Shown here: in pieces, positions 1-5,323 of the stretch
Layout of the letters: every line of letters starts with the position of its first letter
How positions within the stretch are numbered: the first letter of the stretch is position 1
Notes under the pieces: model-generated
Seen by the model: only the letters and a program-made list of their open reading frames with translations
Told to the model about the DNA's origin: nothing
Databases searched by the model: none
Program-made: the position numbers and the translations under genes
From: Deltaproteobacteria bacterium
GTDB taxonomy: Bacteria > UBA10199 > DSSB01
Assembly (NCBI GenBank): GCA_021414045.1
Contig: JAIOPF010000166.1
Coordinates: 1-5,407 of the forward strand
Length of the DNA: 5,407 nt
Reading direction: 5' to 3'

Positions 1-441
1 TTTGTTTTCATATTGACTTGTCACGTTTGTCCAGTTGCTTTTTCCAACATAACAGTTTGACAACACAGATGTTTGTGGTAAAAATCCTGAAGGCTCTACA
101 AAGACTTGCTCCCCATTGACATAAATACCAATATCAGGACGAAATGCGTCAGCGTTGTGTGCTGTTATTACAATATGTGCCCATTTTCTAAGTGGAATCG
201 CATCTTTTACTTGAATACGAAACTTGCGTTGCTGATGGTCCCAGATTTCATAGATTAAATCTGCTGTTTTGGCTGCGTGCGGCGGCTCTGCTTTTGGCTG
301 AACTGGCGGCATAATTTTGCCATAGATTTCTGGTTTTGGACAGGTAAACTCATCTACATTTGCTGAAGAAGTTAGCATTAAATTTTGTGGAGTTGTTGTT
401 TGTACTGACTGTGCGCCTGAAGGTGGACAAATAGGCGGATC
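1..441 (-). CDS. LamG/concanavalin A-like lectin domain protein, partial at both ends
   Basis: A minus-strand frame stays open from about 492 (a TAA lies at 493-495) to the left edge. From 441 down to 1 it gives 147 residues that read as real protein. It begins with a Pro/Thr/Ala-rich stretch (roughly residues 1-60), typical of a linker. A beta-rich segment follows with KWAHIVIT (86-93), IYVNG (106-110) and YVGKSNW (131-137). The 'W-HI-IT...IYVNG...YVGKSNW' order is characteristic of LamG/ConA-like jelly-roll domains. From memory, this particular wording is common in proteins of nucleocytoplasmic large DNA viruses and some protists. The C-terminus lies beyond the window. The true N-terminus is missing, because the frame to the right of 441 is the wrong frame of another gene. 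An ATG at 378-376 is internal and has no ribosome binding site. GC is about 40%, unlike the rest of the window. The domain call is fairly firm; the viral or eukaryotic origin is inference. Confidence 0.6.
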
Positions 442-593
442 AGGTCGGCCTGTGAGGTGGCGGCGCCCATGGGTCCAAAGGCCATGCAGGGCTTAATCGT
501 CCAATTTGGCGCGGGCTCTTGGGAAAACACCGAAGCCCCGCTTATCGCGAAGGACATCAGAAACAAGCACGTCAGGAGAAGAATTCGCTTCAT
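378..593 (-). pseudogene. Exported protein of unknown function, 5' fragment broken at a sequence junction
   Basis: The ATG at 593-591 lies 9 bases after the agmatine deiminase stop, with AAGG in that gap as ribosome binding site, so it looks translationally linked to aguA. Residues 1-24 form a clear Sec signal peptide: MKR, a hydrophobic core, then probable cleavage after VFS before QEPAPNW. A mature segment follows up to about residue 55 (...SQADLIRLF). From memory, 'xADLIRLFG' resembles the start of small periplasmic proteins of unknown function, where a Gly would come next. Here the frame instead runs into AT-rich sequence, adds 16 unrelated residues (VHLQAHSQY...) and stops at 380-378. 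Codons 56-71 are the out-of-frame reading of the LamG-like fragment, so the 71-residue product is unlikely to be the natural one. Only about 429-593 is native. No function can be assigned. Confidence 0.6.
428..441. other. Junction between GC-rich bacterial and AT-rich foreign-looking sequence
   Basis: The exported-protein frame is sensible down to about 429, while the LamG-like frame becomes sensible from about 441 downward. The two overlap in roughly 14 bases in different reading frames. Base composition shifts at the same place, from GC-rich on the right to about 40% GC on the left. This is the signature of either a chimeric assembly joined on a short shared word or a real insertion or recombination breakpoint. 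The exact breakpoint cannot be fixed from this sequence alone. Confidence 0.55.
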
Positions 594-602
594 GGAGGCC
601 TT

Positions 603-1682
603 TTAAGCGGGTTGTTGTTGTGTGACGCAATGGACGGCGCCCATTCCCCATACCAAGTCGCGACAATCGATGCCGATCACTTGTCGGGTGGGAAAAAGCC
701 CCCGCAAAATTTCTAGAGCGCGGGCGTCATTCGCATGGCCATAAACCGGCGTCAGGACGACGCCGTTGGCGATGTAAAAATTGGCATAAGAGGCGGGTAG
801 AGGCCCTTCGTCGGACTCAACCCGTCCCGGCATCGGCAAGGTCACGATTTTAAAGGGACGGCCGTCTTGGTCCGTCATTTCGCGAAGGCGTTTCAAATTT
901 TCCTGGAGCGGAAGATGGTTCGGATCCGCGGTATCCTCTTCGACGGCGGTAACGATGGTGTCCGAGGCGACGAAGCGCGTGATGTCGTCGACATGCCCGT
1001 CGGTGTCGTCGCCCTCGATGCCCTCCGCGAGCCAAAGTACCTTTTGCACGCCGAGGTAATCGCGCAAATAGGCCTCGATCTTTTCCCGAGAAAGCGAGGG
1101 ATTACGGTTGGGGTTGAGCAGGCATTGCTCGGTGGTCAAGAGGCAACCGGCGCCGTTGACGTCGATGGATCCGCCTTCCATCACGATGCCAGGCTCGAAC
1201 ATCGGAAGGTTGATCAAGGGCGAAATCCGCTTCGGTATCCCGCTGTCGGCCATGAGCGTCTCGTACTTTCCGCCCCAGGCATTGAACAACCAAGAGTTGT
1301 AAGCCGACGCATTCCCGCGTTTCAGGAAATTAGGCCCATAATCGCGAATCCACGAATCGACGGTGGGAACGCGATGGATAAGCAGGTGGCCCTCGTGAAT
1401 TTTTTTCTCGGCCAGCGTGGCGCGAGCCTGCGCCTCGGCGGCGGCGTCGTTCACCAGCAGGTGCACTTTTTCGCCAGGCGTCAAGGCCTCGATCATCTGG
1501 GCAAAGACTTCCTGGGCTTGGGGAACTCGGTCCGGCCAAGTGACGGGATCCTTCGGCCACGAAAGCCAGGTCGCCGCATGGGGTTCCCATTCGGCGGGCA
1601 TGCGATAACCGAGGTCGCGAGGCGTGGGTCGGGGGCTCAGAGTCGGTACTCCTCTATTCGGCGGCAGGTAAGAAATGGCCAA
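603..1682 (-). CDS. aguA: Agmatine deiminase (agmatine iminohydrolase)
   Basis: The enzyme hydrolyses agmatine to N-carbamoylputrescine and ammonia, the second step of the arginine decarboxylase route to putrescine, in the cytoplasm. It belongs to the Porphyromonas-type peptidylarginine deiminase/agmatine deiminase family (guanidino-modifying fold). Seen in the 359-residue frame: MPAEWEPHAATWLSWP (28-43) near the N-terminus, WIRDYGP (111-117), MEGGSIDVNG (168-177), TEQCLLN (184-190), GDDTDGHVDD (224-233) with the catalytic-type His230 and Asp232, and WGMGAVHCVTQQQP (345-358) with the nucleophile Cys352. All key residues are present and the length is normal. The start is uncertain. The longest frame begins at a TTG (1682), overlaps aguB by 46 bases and has AAGGA directly abutting it. 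A CTG at 1640-1638, overlapping the aguB stop as CTGA, has a well-spaced GAGGAG. The ATG at 1601 would remove the usual residues before GYRMPAEWEP. Function is confident; the N-terminus is not. Confidence 0.95.
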   Translation of the reverse strand: MAISYLPPNRGVPTLSPRPTPRDLGYRMPAEWEPHAATWLSWPKDPVTWPDRVPQAQEVFAQMIEALTPGEKVHLLVNDAAAEAQARATLAEKKIHEGHLLIHRVPTVDSWIRDYGPNFLKRGNASAYNSWLFNAWGGKYETLMADSGIPKRISPLINLPMFEPGIVMEGGSIDVNGAGCLLTTEQCLLNPNRNPSLSREKIEAYLRDYLGVQKVLWLAEGIEGDDTDGHVDDITRFVASDTIVTAVEEDTADPNHLPLQENLKRLREMTDQDGRPFKIVTLPMPGRVESDEGPLPASYANFYIANGVVLTPVYGHANDARALEILRGLFPTRQVIGIDCRDLVWGMGAVHCVTQQQPA

Positions 1683-2494
1683 TCCTTTCGAATCTCGTCT
1701 ATCTTCGCCAAGTCGACTTGGACGATCAAATTTTCCTCGCGGTCGTGGGAGGCCCTTTTCAGGACGCGGCCGAGGGGGTCGGCAACGAAGGAACCTCCCC
1801 AGAAATTAAGATGGTCCTCACGGCCGGTGCGGTTGGTGGCGGCGACGAAGACGGTGTTGGAAATCGCGTGGCCGCGCTGCACCGTCACCCAAGCGTCGTA
1901 TTCGACCTTGCCCAGCTCTTCTTGTCCCACCGTCTGCCAACCGATCGCGGTGGGGTAAAACAAGATGTCGGCTCCCTGCAGCGCCAAAGAGCGGGCGCCT
2001 TCCGGAAACCATTGATCCCAGCAAACTTGGACACCGATTTTGGCGAACTTCGTCGTGAAGGGGGTGAAGCTCAGGTTGCCGGGCTTGAAGTAGAATAATT
2101 CGGAGTAATAATTCTTGGGATCGTCGGGGATGTGCACCTTGCGGTATTTTCCCAAAAATTTTCCGTCGGCGTCGAGCACGCAGGCGGTGTTGTAATAGTC
2201 CTTGCCGTCCTTCTCGAAAAGGGAGGCGACGATGACGACGCCGAGCTCCTTCGCCAAGTGGCCCAAAAGCTCGCTAGTCGGCCCCGGAACCGCTTCGGCC
2301 AAGGCGAAATACTTGGGATCGTTGCTCTGGCAAAAATAAAGGGAGGGAAAAAGCTCCTGTAGGCAGACGATCTGCGCCCCATCCCGCGCGGCCTGCCGAG
2401 TTTTCTCGACGGCCTTTTCGATGTTCCGCCGCGGCTCTTCGACGCAGCTCATTTGAACCAGCCCCAAGGACACCTCGGGCAAACGCTCAACCAT
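1637..2494 (-). CDS. aguB: N-carbamoylputrescine amidohydrolase
   Basis: This nitrilase-superfamily amidase hydrolyses N-carbamoylputrescine to putrescine, CO2 and ammonia, finishing the pathway that AguA continues from agmatine. The 285 residues match the usual family length. The Glu-Lys-Cys catalytic triad is visible: Glu47 in CLQELFPSLYFCQ, Lys119 in YRKVHIPDDP, and Cys158 in VQVCWDQWFPEGAR. Further family marks are GREDHLNFWGGSFVADPLGRV (224-244) and the C-terminal RKDWPFLTCRRIEEY (269-283), typical of the carbamoylputrescine branch rather than of generic nitrilases. The ATG at 2494-2492 is preceded by AAGGAGAGACT, a good ribosome binding site. Its 3' end overlaps the longest possible aguA frame, and the gene order aguB-aguA indicates co-translation. 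The gap of 65 bases to the upstream exported-protein gene has no clear promoter, so aguB may be transcribed from further upstream. Confidence 0.96.
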   Translation of the reverse strand: MVERLPEVSLGLVQMSCVEEPRRNIEKAVEKTRQAARDGAQIVCLQELFPSLYFCQSNDPKYFALAEAVPGPTSELLGHLAKELGVVIVASLFEKDGKDYYNTACVLDADGKFLGKYRKVHIPDDPKNYYSELFYFKPGNLSFTPFTTKFAKIGVQVCWDQWFPEGARSLALQGADILFYPTAIGWQTVGQEELGKVEYDAWVTVQRGHAISNTVFVAATNRTGREDHLNFWGGSFVADPLGRVLKRASHDREENLIVQVDLAKIDEIRKDWPFLTCRRIEEYRL

Positions 2495-2540
2495 AGTCTC
2501 TCCTTCGGGTTTTTCGAGGACGAGATAAAGAAGGCGGCGG

Positions 2541-2561
2541 AAAAATGCAAGCCCAAGGGCT
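2541..2561 (-). terminator. Possible weak hairpin plus T tract after the second PEGA-like gene
   Basis: On the minus strand, a short inverted repeat (AGCCC-TT-GGGCT) starts within the stop codon of the exported-protein gene and is followed after four bases by five T residues. The loop is only two bases (four if one pair opens), so the hairpin would be weak and could at best reduce transcription into aguB. Low confidence. Confidence 0.2.
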
Positions 2562-3084
2562 AGAATTTCGCGGCGACTTCGCGGGTGGTATTGGTGACGA
2601 TCCAGACGTTGTTCATGGTCACCGAGTCCTTCTCGAAGTGGATGTGCACGTCGTAGTAGCCCGTGGGCAACACCTTCACTTGGGAAGCGGGAAATTTCGC
2701 GACGAGGCTTTGCGTTCCCGTCTTGTAAACCTCGATCGTCGCGCCCTTGGGCGCCGAAACCTTCAGATTGCCGTAGCCAGGCACCACCACTTCGGTGCGC
2801 TCGGTACCGCCCACCTTCACCTGCTGTTCATAGACATAGTCCTGCATTTTGACGCTGACCTGGTAGTCTCCGATGGGAACCTTGACTTCGATCCCAGGCT
2901 TGGCCGTTTGCTTCTTGCCACCGCCCGTCGAGGTGAGGGTGATGACGTCCGTCTCCGGCATCGGCGTCTTGACGAAGAGCATCCCGAACTTCCGCTCGGA
3001 AACTGGCGCCACGGGATCCAAGGCATAGGCCGGCAGCGCGCTCAGCATGAGAGCCGCAAAAATCCATCGCGAGAGCGTTTTCAT
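2560..3084 (-). CDS. Exported protein with two PEGA-like beta repeats, paralogue 2 of a tandem pair
   Basis: A 174-residue protein with a Sec signal peptide (1-21, cleavage after AYA, before LDPVAP), therefore probably periplasmic; no lipobox is seen. The mature part is beta-rich and appears to hold two similar units, about 33-101 and 105-172. Each runs 'hydrophobic strand - short turn - V/LP-G-Y-V-V - aromatic/charged stretch - V-V', the pattern of PEGA-type Ig-like domains. Landmarks are VPIGDY (69-74), VKMQDY (78-83), VVPGYGNLKV (100-109), LPTGYYDV (139-146) and VWIVTNTTR (160-168). It is clearly paralogous to its upstream neighbour: it shares LDPxAPxSER after the signal peptide and all these landmarks. 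The ATG lies 10 bases after that gene's stop, and the whole gap is the ribosome binding site GGAGAAAACA, so the two are translationally coupled. There are no cysteines and no catalytic motif, so a structural or binding role is more likely than an enzyme. PEGA assignment is inference; function is unknown. Confidence 0.85.
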   Translation of the reverse strand: MKTLSRWIFAALMLSALPAYALDPVAPVSERKFGMLFVKTPMPETDVITLTSTGGGKKQTAKPGIEVKVPIGDYQVSVKMQDYVYEQQVKVGGTERTEVVVPGYGNLKVSAPKGATIEVYKTGTQSLVAKFPASQVKVLPTGYYDVHIHFEKDSVTMNNVWIVTNTTREVAAKF

Positions 3085-3094
3085 TGTTTTCTCC

Positions 3095-3622
3095 CTATTT
3101 CTTCACTTCCACTACCCGTGTCGTATTCGTCACGACCCAGACGTGTTTTTGCACCGCCGGCAACATACCGGGGATATCGACTTTGACGTCGTAATGGCCG
3201 CGGGGCAGGATCTTCGTGTCGGCGGCGGGAAAATTCGCCACGACCTGACCCGTCTTTTCGCTGGTCACCGCGACCTGATCGGTGGGGTGCAGCGAATCCA
3301 CCTTCAAGCTTCCAAAACCGGGCACCACCAAAAAGCTCGTTTCGGTGGGAGCGACGTGGAAGTTTTGCTGGTAACTGTAATCCTGCATCTTGACGTTGAG
3401 ATTGTAATCTCCGATCGGAACCGAGATGGTCTCGCGGTCTTTCGGACTGAAGGAAGCTCCGCTTTTGGTGTTGGTGATCGTGATCGCATTATCGGGTTGC
3501 GGAGTATGGACCACGACCCGGCCTTCGCCGCGCTCCGACCGAGGGGCGAGGGGATCCAAACTCCACGCTGGACGGCTGCACAAAATCATCGTTGCGATCG
3601 CCAAAAAACGCCAATACCTCAT
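3095..3622 (-). CDS. Exported protein with two PEGA-like beta repeats, paralogue 1 of a tandem pair
   Basis: A 175-residue protein with a signal peptide (1-21, cleavage after AWS, before LDPLAP). Cys15 lies within the hydrophobic segment but not in a lipobox, so a lipoprotein is unlikely. It shares with the downstream paralogue LDPxAPxSER, VPIGDY (68-73), VKMQDY (77-82), VVPGFGSLKV (99-108), LPRGHYDV (139-146) and VWVVTNTTR (161-169). The two halves, about 34-100 and 104-172, look like related beta units of PEGA-like type, where a G-x-Y turn precedes alternating hydrophobic strands. The ATG at 3622-3620 has a near-perfect ribosome binding site, AAGGAGG, six bases upstream. It is the first gene of the minus-strand series that continues through its paralogue and perhaps aguB and aguA. 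No enzyme motif is seen. PEGA domains in general are found in surface or envelope proteins, which suits an exported protein, but the exact role is unknown. Confidence 0.85.
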   Translation of the reverse strand: MRYWRFLAIATMILCSRPAWSLDPLAPRSERGEGRVVVHTPQPDNAITITNTKSGASFSPKDRETISVPIGDYNLNVKMQDYSYQQNFHVAPTETSFLVVPGFGSLKVDSLHPTDQVAVTSEKTGQVVANFPAADTKILPRGHYDVKVDIPGMLPAVQKHVWVVTNTTRVVEVKK

Positions 3623-3663
3623 GAGAAACCTCCTTGAATTGAGCCCAAGCCTTTTCCCGGAGA

Positions 3664-3669
3664 ATTGTA
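3664..3669 (-). promoter_or_regulatory. Possible -10 element for the exported-protein/agu gene series
   Basis: On the minus strand TACAAT matches the -10 consensus at five of six positions and lies about 40 bases upstream of the ATG at 3622. No good -35 hexamer is found 16-18 bases further upstream. It could depend on an activator or be a chance match. Confidence 0.25.
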
Positions 3670-3782
3670 AGAGAAGCTTTGGTAAATACCTACGGAAATT
3701 CTCATCCTCACTCCCGCTGGATGGGGTTTAGACGGTCCGGGGGATCCCAAGGTTTAAATTTCGGATGATATTTATTAAGCTA

Positions 3783-3810
3783 TTGAAATTCCTTATATTT
3801 TAACGATAAT
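3783..3810 (+). promoter_or_regulatory. Sigma70-type promoter for the DHH phosphoesterase gene
   Basis: TTGAAA (3783-3788) and GATAAT (3805-3810) are separated by 16 bases, close to the sigma70 consensus, in a locally AT-rich stretch (about 3750-3812) that stands out from its surroundings. Transcription would begin near 3817, only about nine bases before the ATG at 3826. The leader would then be very short and the GAGG ribosome binding site (3817-3820) would lie at its extreme 5' end. Confidence 0.5.
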
Positions 3811-3825
3811 AGATCCGAGGTCCTC

Positions 3826-4662
3826 ATGTCGCTTCCGGTTTTATGTTTTTACCATGGCTATTGCACCGACGGGGCCGCCGCCGCGGCCGTAATCCGAAGC
3901 AAATATCCGGACGCCGAATGCGTCCCCATGACCCATGGAGAACCCATCGAAGCCGATCCCCGCGGCAAGAAAGTTTTCATCGTCGACTTCAGCTTTCCGC
4001 CGGAGATCCTAGAAAAGCTAAAATCCCAAGCCGCCGAAGTCCTGTGGTACGACCACCACAAGACCGCCCTTCCGATCCGCGACCAGCTCGGCTGGGGTGT
4101 CCTCGATTTAAGTGAATCCGGCGCCTCCCTGACCTGGAAACAAGAATACCCCGACGAAGCCCTCCCCAAGATCCTCGCCTACGTCAAAGACAAGGACCTC
4201 TGGGAATGGAAGCTTCCCGACTCCCGCGCGGTCAGCATGGACCTGCGAAATACCGTGGGCGTCCTCGATCCCAAGAGCGAAACCTGGAAGCAATTAATCG
4301 ATCATTTAAATGAAGCCGATTTTAAGAAGATCGTCGAACGAGGCGAATACGCCCTGCTCAGCCAACGACTCAACATCCTCAGCGGAGTCCGCAATGGCTT
4401 CGAGCTCGATTTTCACGGACACCACGCCTTCGCCGTGAACTGGAGCCTCGAGGCCAGCGATATCGGCGAATACATCTATCGGGAGATGGGATACGCGGTG
4501 GCTGTCCTGTTTTATTACACGGGAAAAACTTGGAGTTTCAGCCTAAGGTCGCCCAGCGTCGACGTGAGCGAGCTGGCCCAGAAATATGGCGGGGGCGGAC
4601 ATCCTGGCGCGGCGGGCTTTCGCCAGGATTCCATCGATTGGCTACTCAAGCTCAAAAAATAA
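3826..4662 (+). CDS. DHH/DHHA1 family phosphoesterase
   Basis: A 278-residue, probably cytoplasmic, metal-dependent phosphoesterase of the DHH superfamily, which also contains RecJ, the nanoRNases and exopolyphosphatases. Motifs in order: FYHGYCTDGAAAAAV (8-22) as motif I with His10 and Asp15; VDFSF (53-57) with Asp54 as motif II; WYDHHKT (74-80), the DHH signature; SESGAS (96-101); KDKDLWEWKLPDS (121-133) with Asp124; and the C-terminal DHHA1 substrate-binding motif GGGGHPGAAGF (255-265). All expected metal ligands are present, so it should be active. Motif I has Cys-Thr-Asp-Gly where nanoRNases usually have a Pro-Asp-Gly-type sequence, pointing to a distinct and mostly uncharacterised subfamily. 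The substrate is therefore not assignable; short RNA, cyclic-dinucleotide breakdown products or a nucleotide are possibilities from the superfamily. It starts at ATG 3826 with GAGG five bases upstream, is transcribed alone, and diverges from the exported-protein/agu genes. Confidence 0.9.
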   Translation: MSLPVLCFYHGYCTDGAAAAAVIRSKYPDAECVPMTHGEPIEADPRGKKVFIVDFSFPPEILEKLKSQAAEVLWYDHHKTALPIRDQLGWGVLDLSESGASLTWKQEYPDEALPKILAYVKDKDLWEWKLPDSRAVSMDLRNTVGVLDPKSETWKQLIDHLNEADFKKIVERGEYALLSQRLNILSGVRNGFELDFHGHHAFAVNWSLEASDIGEYIYREMGYAVAVLFYYTGKTWSFSLRSPSVDVSELAQKYGGGGHPGAAGFRQDSIDWLLKLKK

Positions 4663-4685
4663 GGGCGGAATTTCTTCCGCCCTTA
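4654..4685 (-). terminator. Intrinsic terminator of the minus-strand exported-protein gene, overlapping the DHH gene stop
   Basis: A perfect 11-base stem (4660-4670 with 4675-4685) closes a TTTC loop (4671-4674). On the minus strand it is followed directly by six T residues (4659-4654), giving a classical rho-independent terminator about 25 bases after the stop of the gene at 4710-5252. On the plus strand the stem begins within the TAA stop of the DHH gene (4660-4662) and is preceded by the A tract but not followed by a T tract. It would therefore protect that transcript's 3' end rather than terminate it efficiently. Confidence 0.85.
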
Positions 4686-4709
4686 CCTCGTTAAAATCCG
4701 AACAATTTC

Positions 4710-5252
4710 TTATTTCGCGGCAGCGGGCTTCTTAGGCGCCGCGGCCGTCGCGGACTTCTTCGCCGGCGCGCTGTCCTTTTGCGCGGTGGTCACCGGCTTC
4801 TCCGATGCTGCCGAGGCCGCGGGCACGGCGGCAGGAGGCGTCTTGCCCGCAGTGGCGGTGGGGGCGTCCTGCATGCAGAACTGGATGATCTTTTCGTATT
4901 TGCCGTCCTCGAAGGAGAAGGTCTGCTTCACGCCGTTGCGGTGGGAAGCGACCGCGGCGACAGGTTGGCCGCCGGCGCCGAAGGTGTACCCGATGAGGCA
5001 ACCGGTATCGCTGAAATAGGTATAACGGGTGGGCACGCCCTCCTGATGGGTGTTCATGGTCAGATAGACGAGATCATGGCCGGTGCTGGTAACGGTGTCT
5101 TTCCCGTTCGGCAAGGACCCTTTACAGGTGACGGTGACGCCTTCCTTTCCGCAGACAAAACCGTTCGCGGAAAAAACCGGGGTGGCTGCCTGAAGAGGCA
5201 ATGCGATGGCGCCCAGCGCCGCAAAAGACAGAATACTTAGGATCTTTTTCAT
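4710..5252 (-). CDS. Exported four-cysteine protein with Ala/Lys/Pro-rich C-terminal tail
   Basis: A 180-residue protein not recognised as a named family. The start ATG (5252-5250) has AAGGAG seven bases upstream. Residues 1-22 form a textbook signal peptide (MKK, hydrophobic core, cleavage after LQA). The mature globular part, about 23-130, has four cysteines (34, 43, 85, 126) that could form two disulfides in the periplasm. It has a beta-rich look, with repeated short strands such as GVTVTCKG, TRYTYFSDTG and KQTFSFEDGKYEKI. From about 131 to 180 the sequence is low-complexity Ala, Lys, Pro, Thr and Ser, ending AAPKKPAAAK. Such tails in exported proteins are usually disordered and basic, and may contact the cell wall, nucleic acid or a partner. 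It converges on the DHH gene and has its own intrinsic terminator. No enzymatic motif is visible and no function is assigned. Confidence 0.85.
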   Translation of the reverse strand: MKKILSILSFAALGAIALPLQAATPVFSANGFVCGKEGVTVTCKGSLPNGKDTVTSTGHDLVYLTMNTHQEGVPTRYTYFSDTGCLIGYTFGAGGQPVAAVASHRNGVKQTFSFEDGKYEKIIQFCMQDAPTATAGKTPPAAVPAASAASEKPVTTAQKDSAPAKKSATAAAPKKPAAAK

Positions 5253-5280
5253 GGTCTCTCCTTAATCGATGGGATCGGTA

Positions 5281-5305
5281 GCCTTCCCGAAGCCGTCGGG
5301 AAGGC
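5281..5305. repeat. Perfect 10-base inverted repeat (hairpin) between two minus-strand genes
   Basis: GCCTTCCCGA (5281-5290) pairs perfectly with TCGGGAAGGC (5296-5305) around a five-base loop. It lies 28 bases upstream of the start codon at 5252 and about 18 bases after the stop codon of the gene entering from the right. No T tract follows on either strand, so it is not a standard intrinsic terminator. It may be a U-less terminator, a 3'-end stabiliser of the upstream transcript, or a leader structure of the downstream one. Confidence 0.6.
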
Positions 5306-5323
5306 CTAATTCGGTCCGGTCAT

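Noticed and set aside
867..1958. A 363-codon open frame on the plus strand spanning aguA and most of aguB
   Set aside because: It is antisense to two enzymes with complete catalytic motifs; GC-rich codon bias on the minus strand keeps the opposite frame open. Its translation has no recognisable domain.
2545..3186. Plus-strand open frame over the second PEGA-like gene, continued by another at 3047-3637
   Set aside because: Both are antisense shadows of the paralogous signal-peptide genes. Their His/Arg/Asp-rich translations look alike only because the real genes are paralogues.
3680..3689. Small palindrome GGTAAATACC in the divergent intergenic region as an operator
   Set aside because: Only four paired bases on each side; this is expected by chance and has no second copy nearby.
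3623..3825. Searched the divergent intergenic region for a riboswitch, small RNA or tRNA
   Set aside because: Apart from the promoter candidates I see no extended pairing, tRNA-like arms or aptamer-like conserved blocks.
4779..5240. Plus-strand open frame opposite the four-cysteine exported protein
   Set aside because: The minus-strand gene has a signal peptide, a good ribosome binding site and a terminator; the plus-strand reading is Gly/Arg-rich with none of these.
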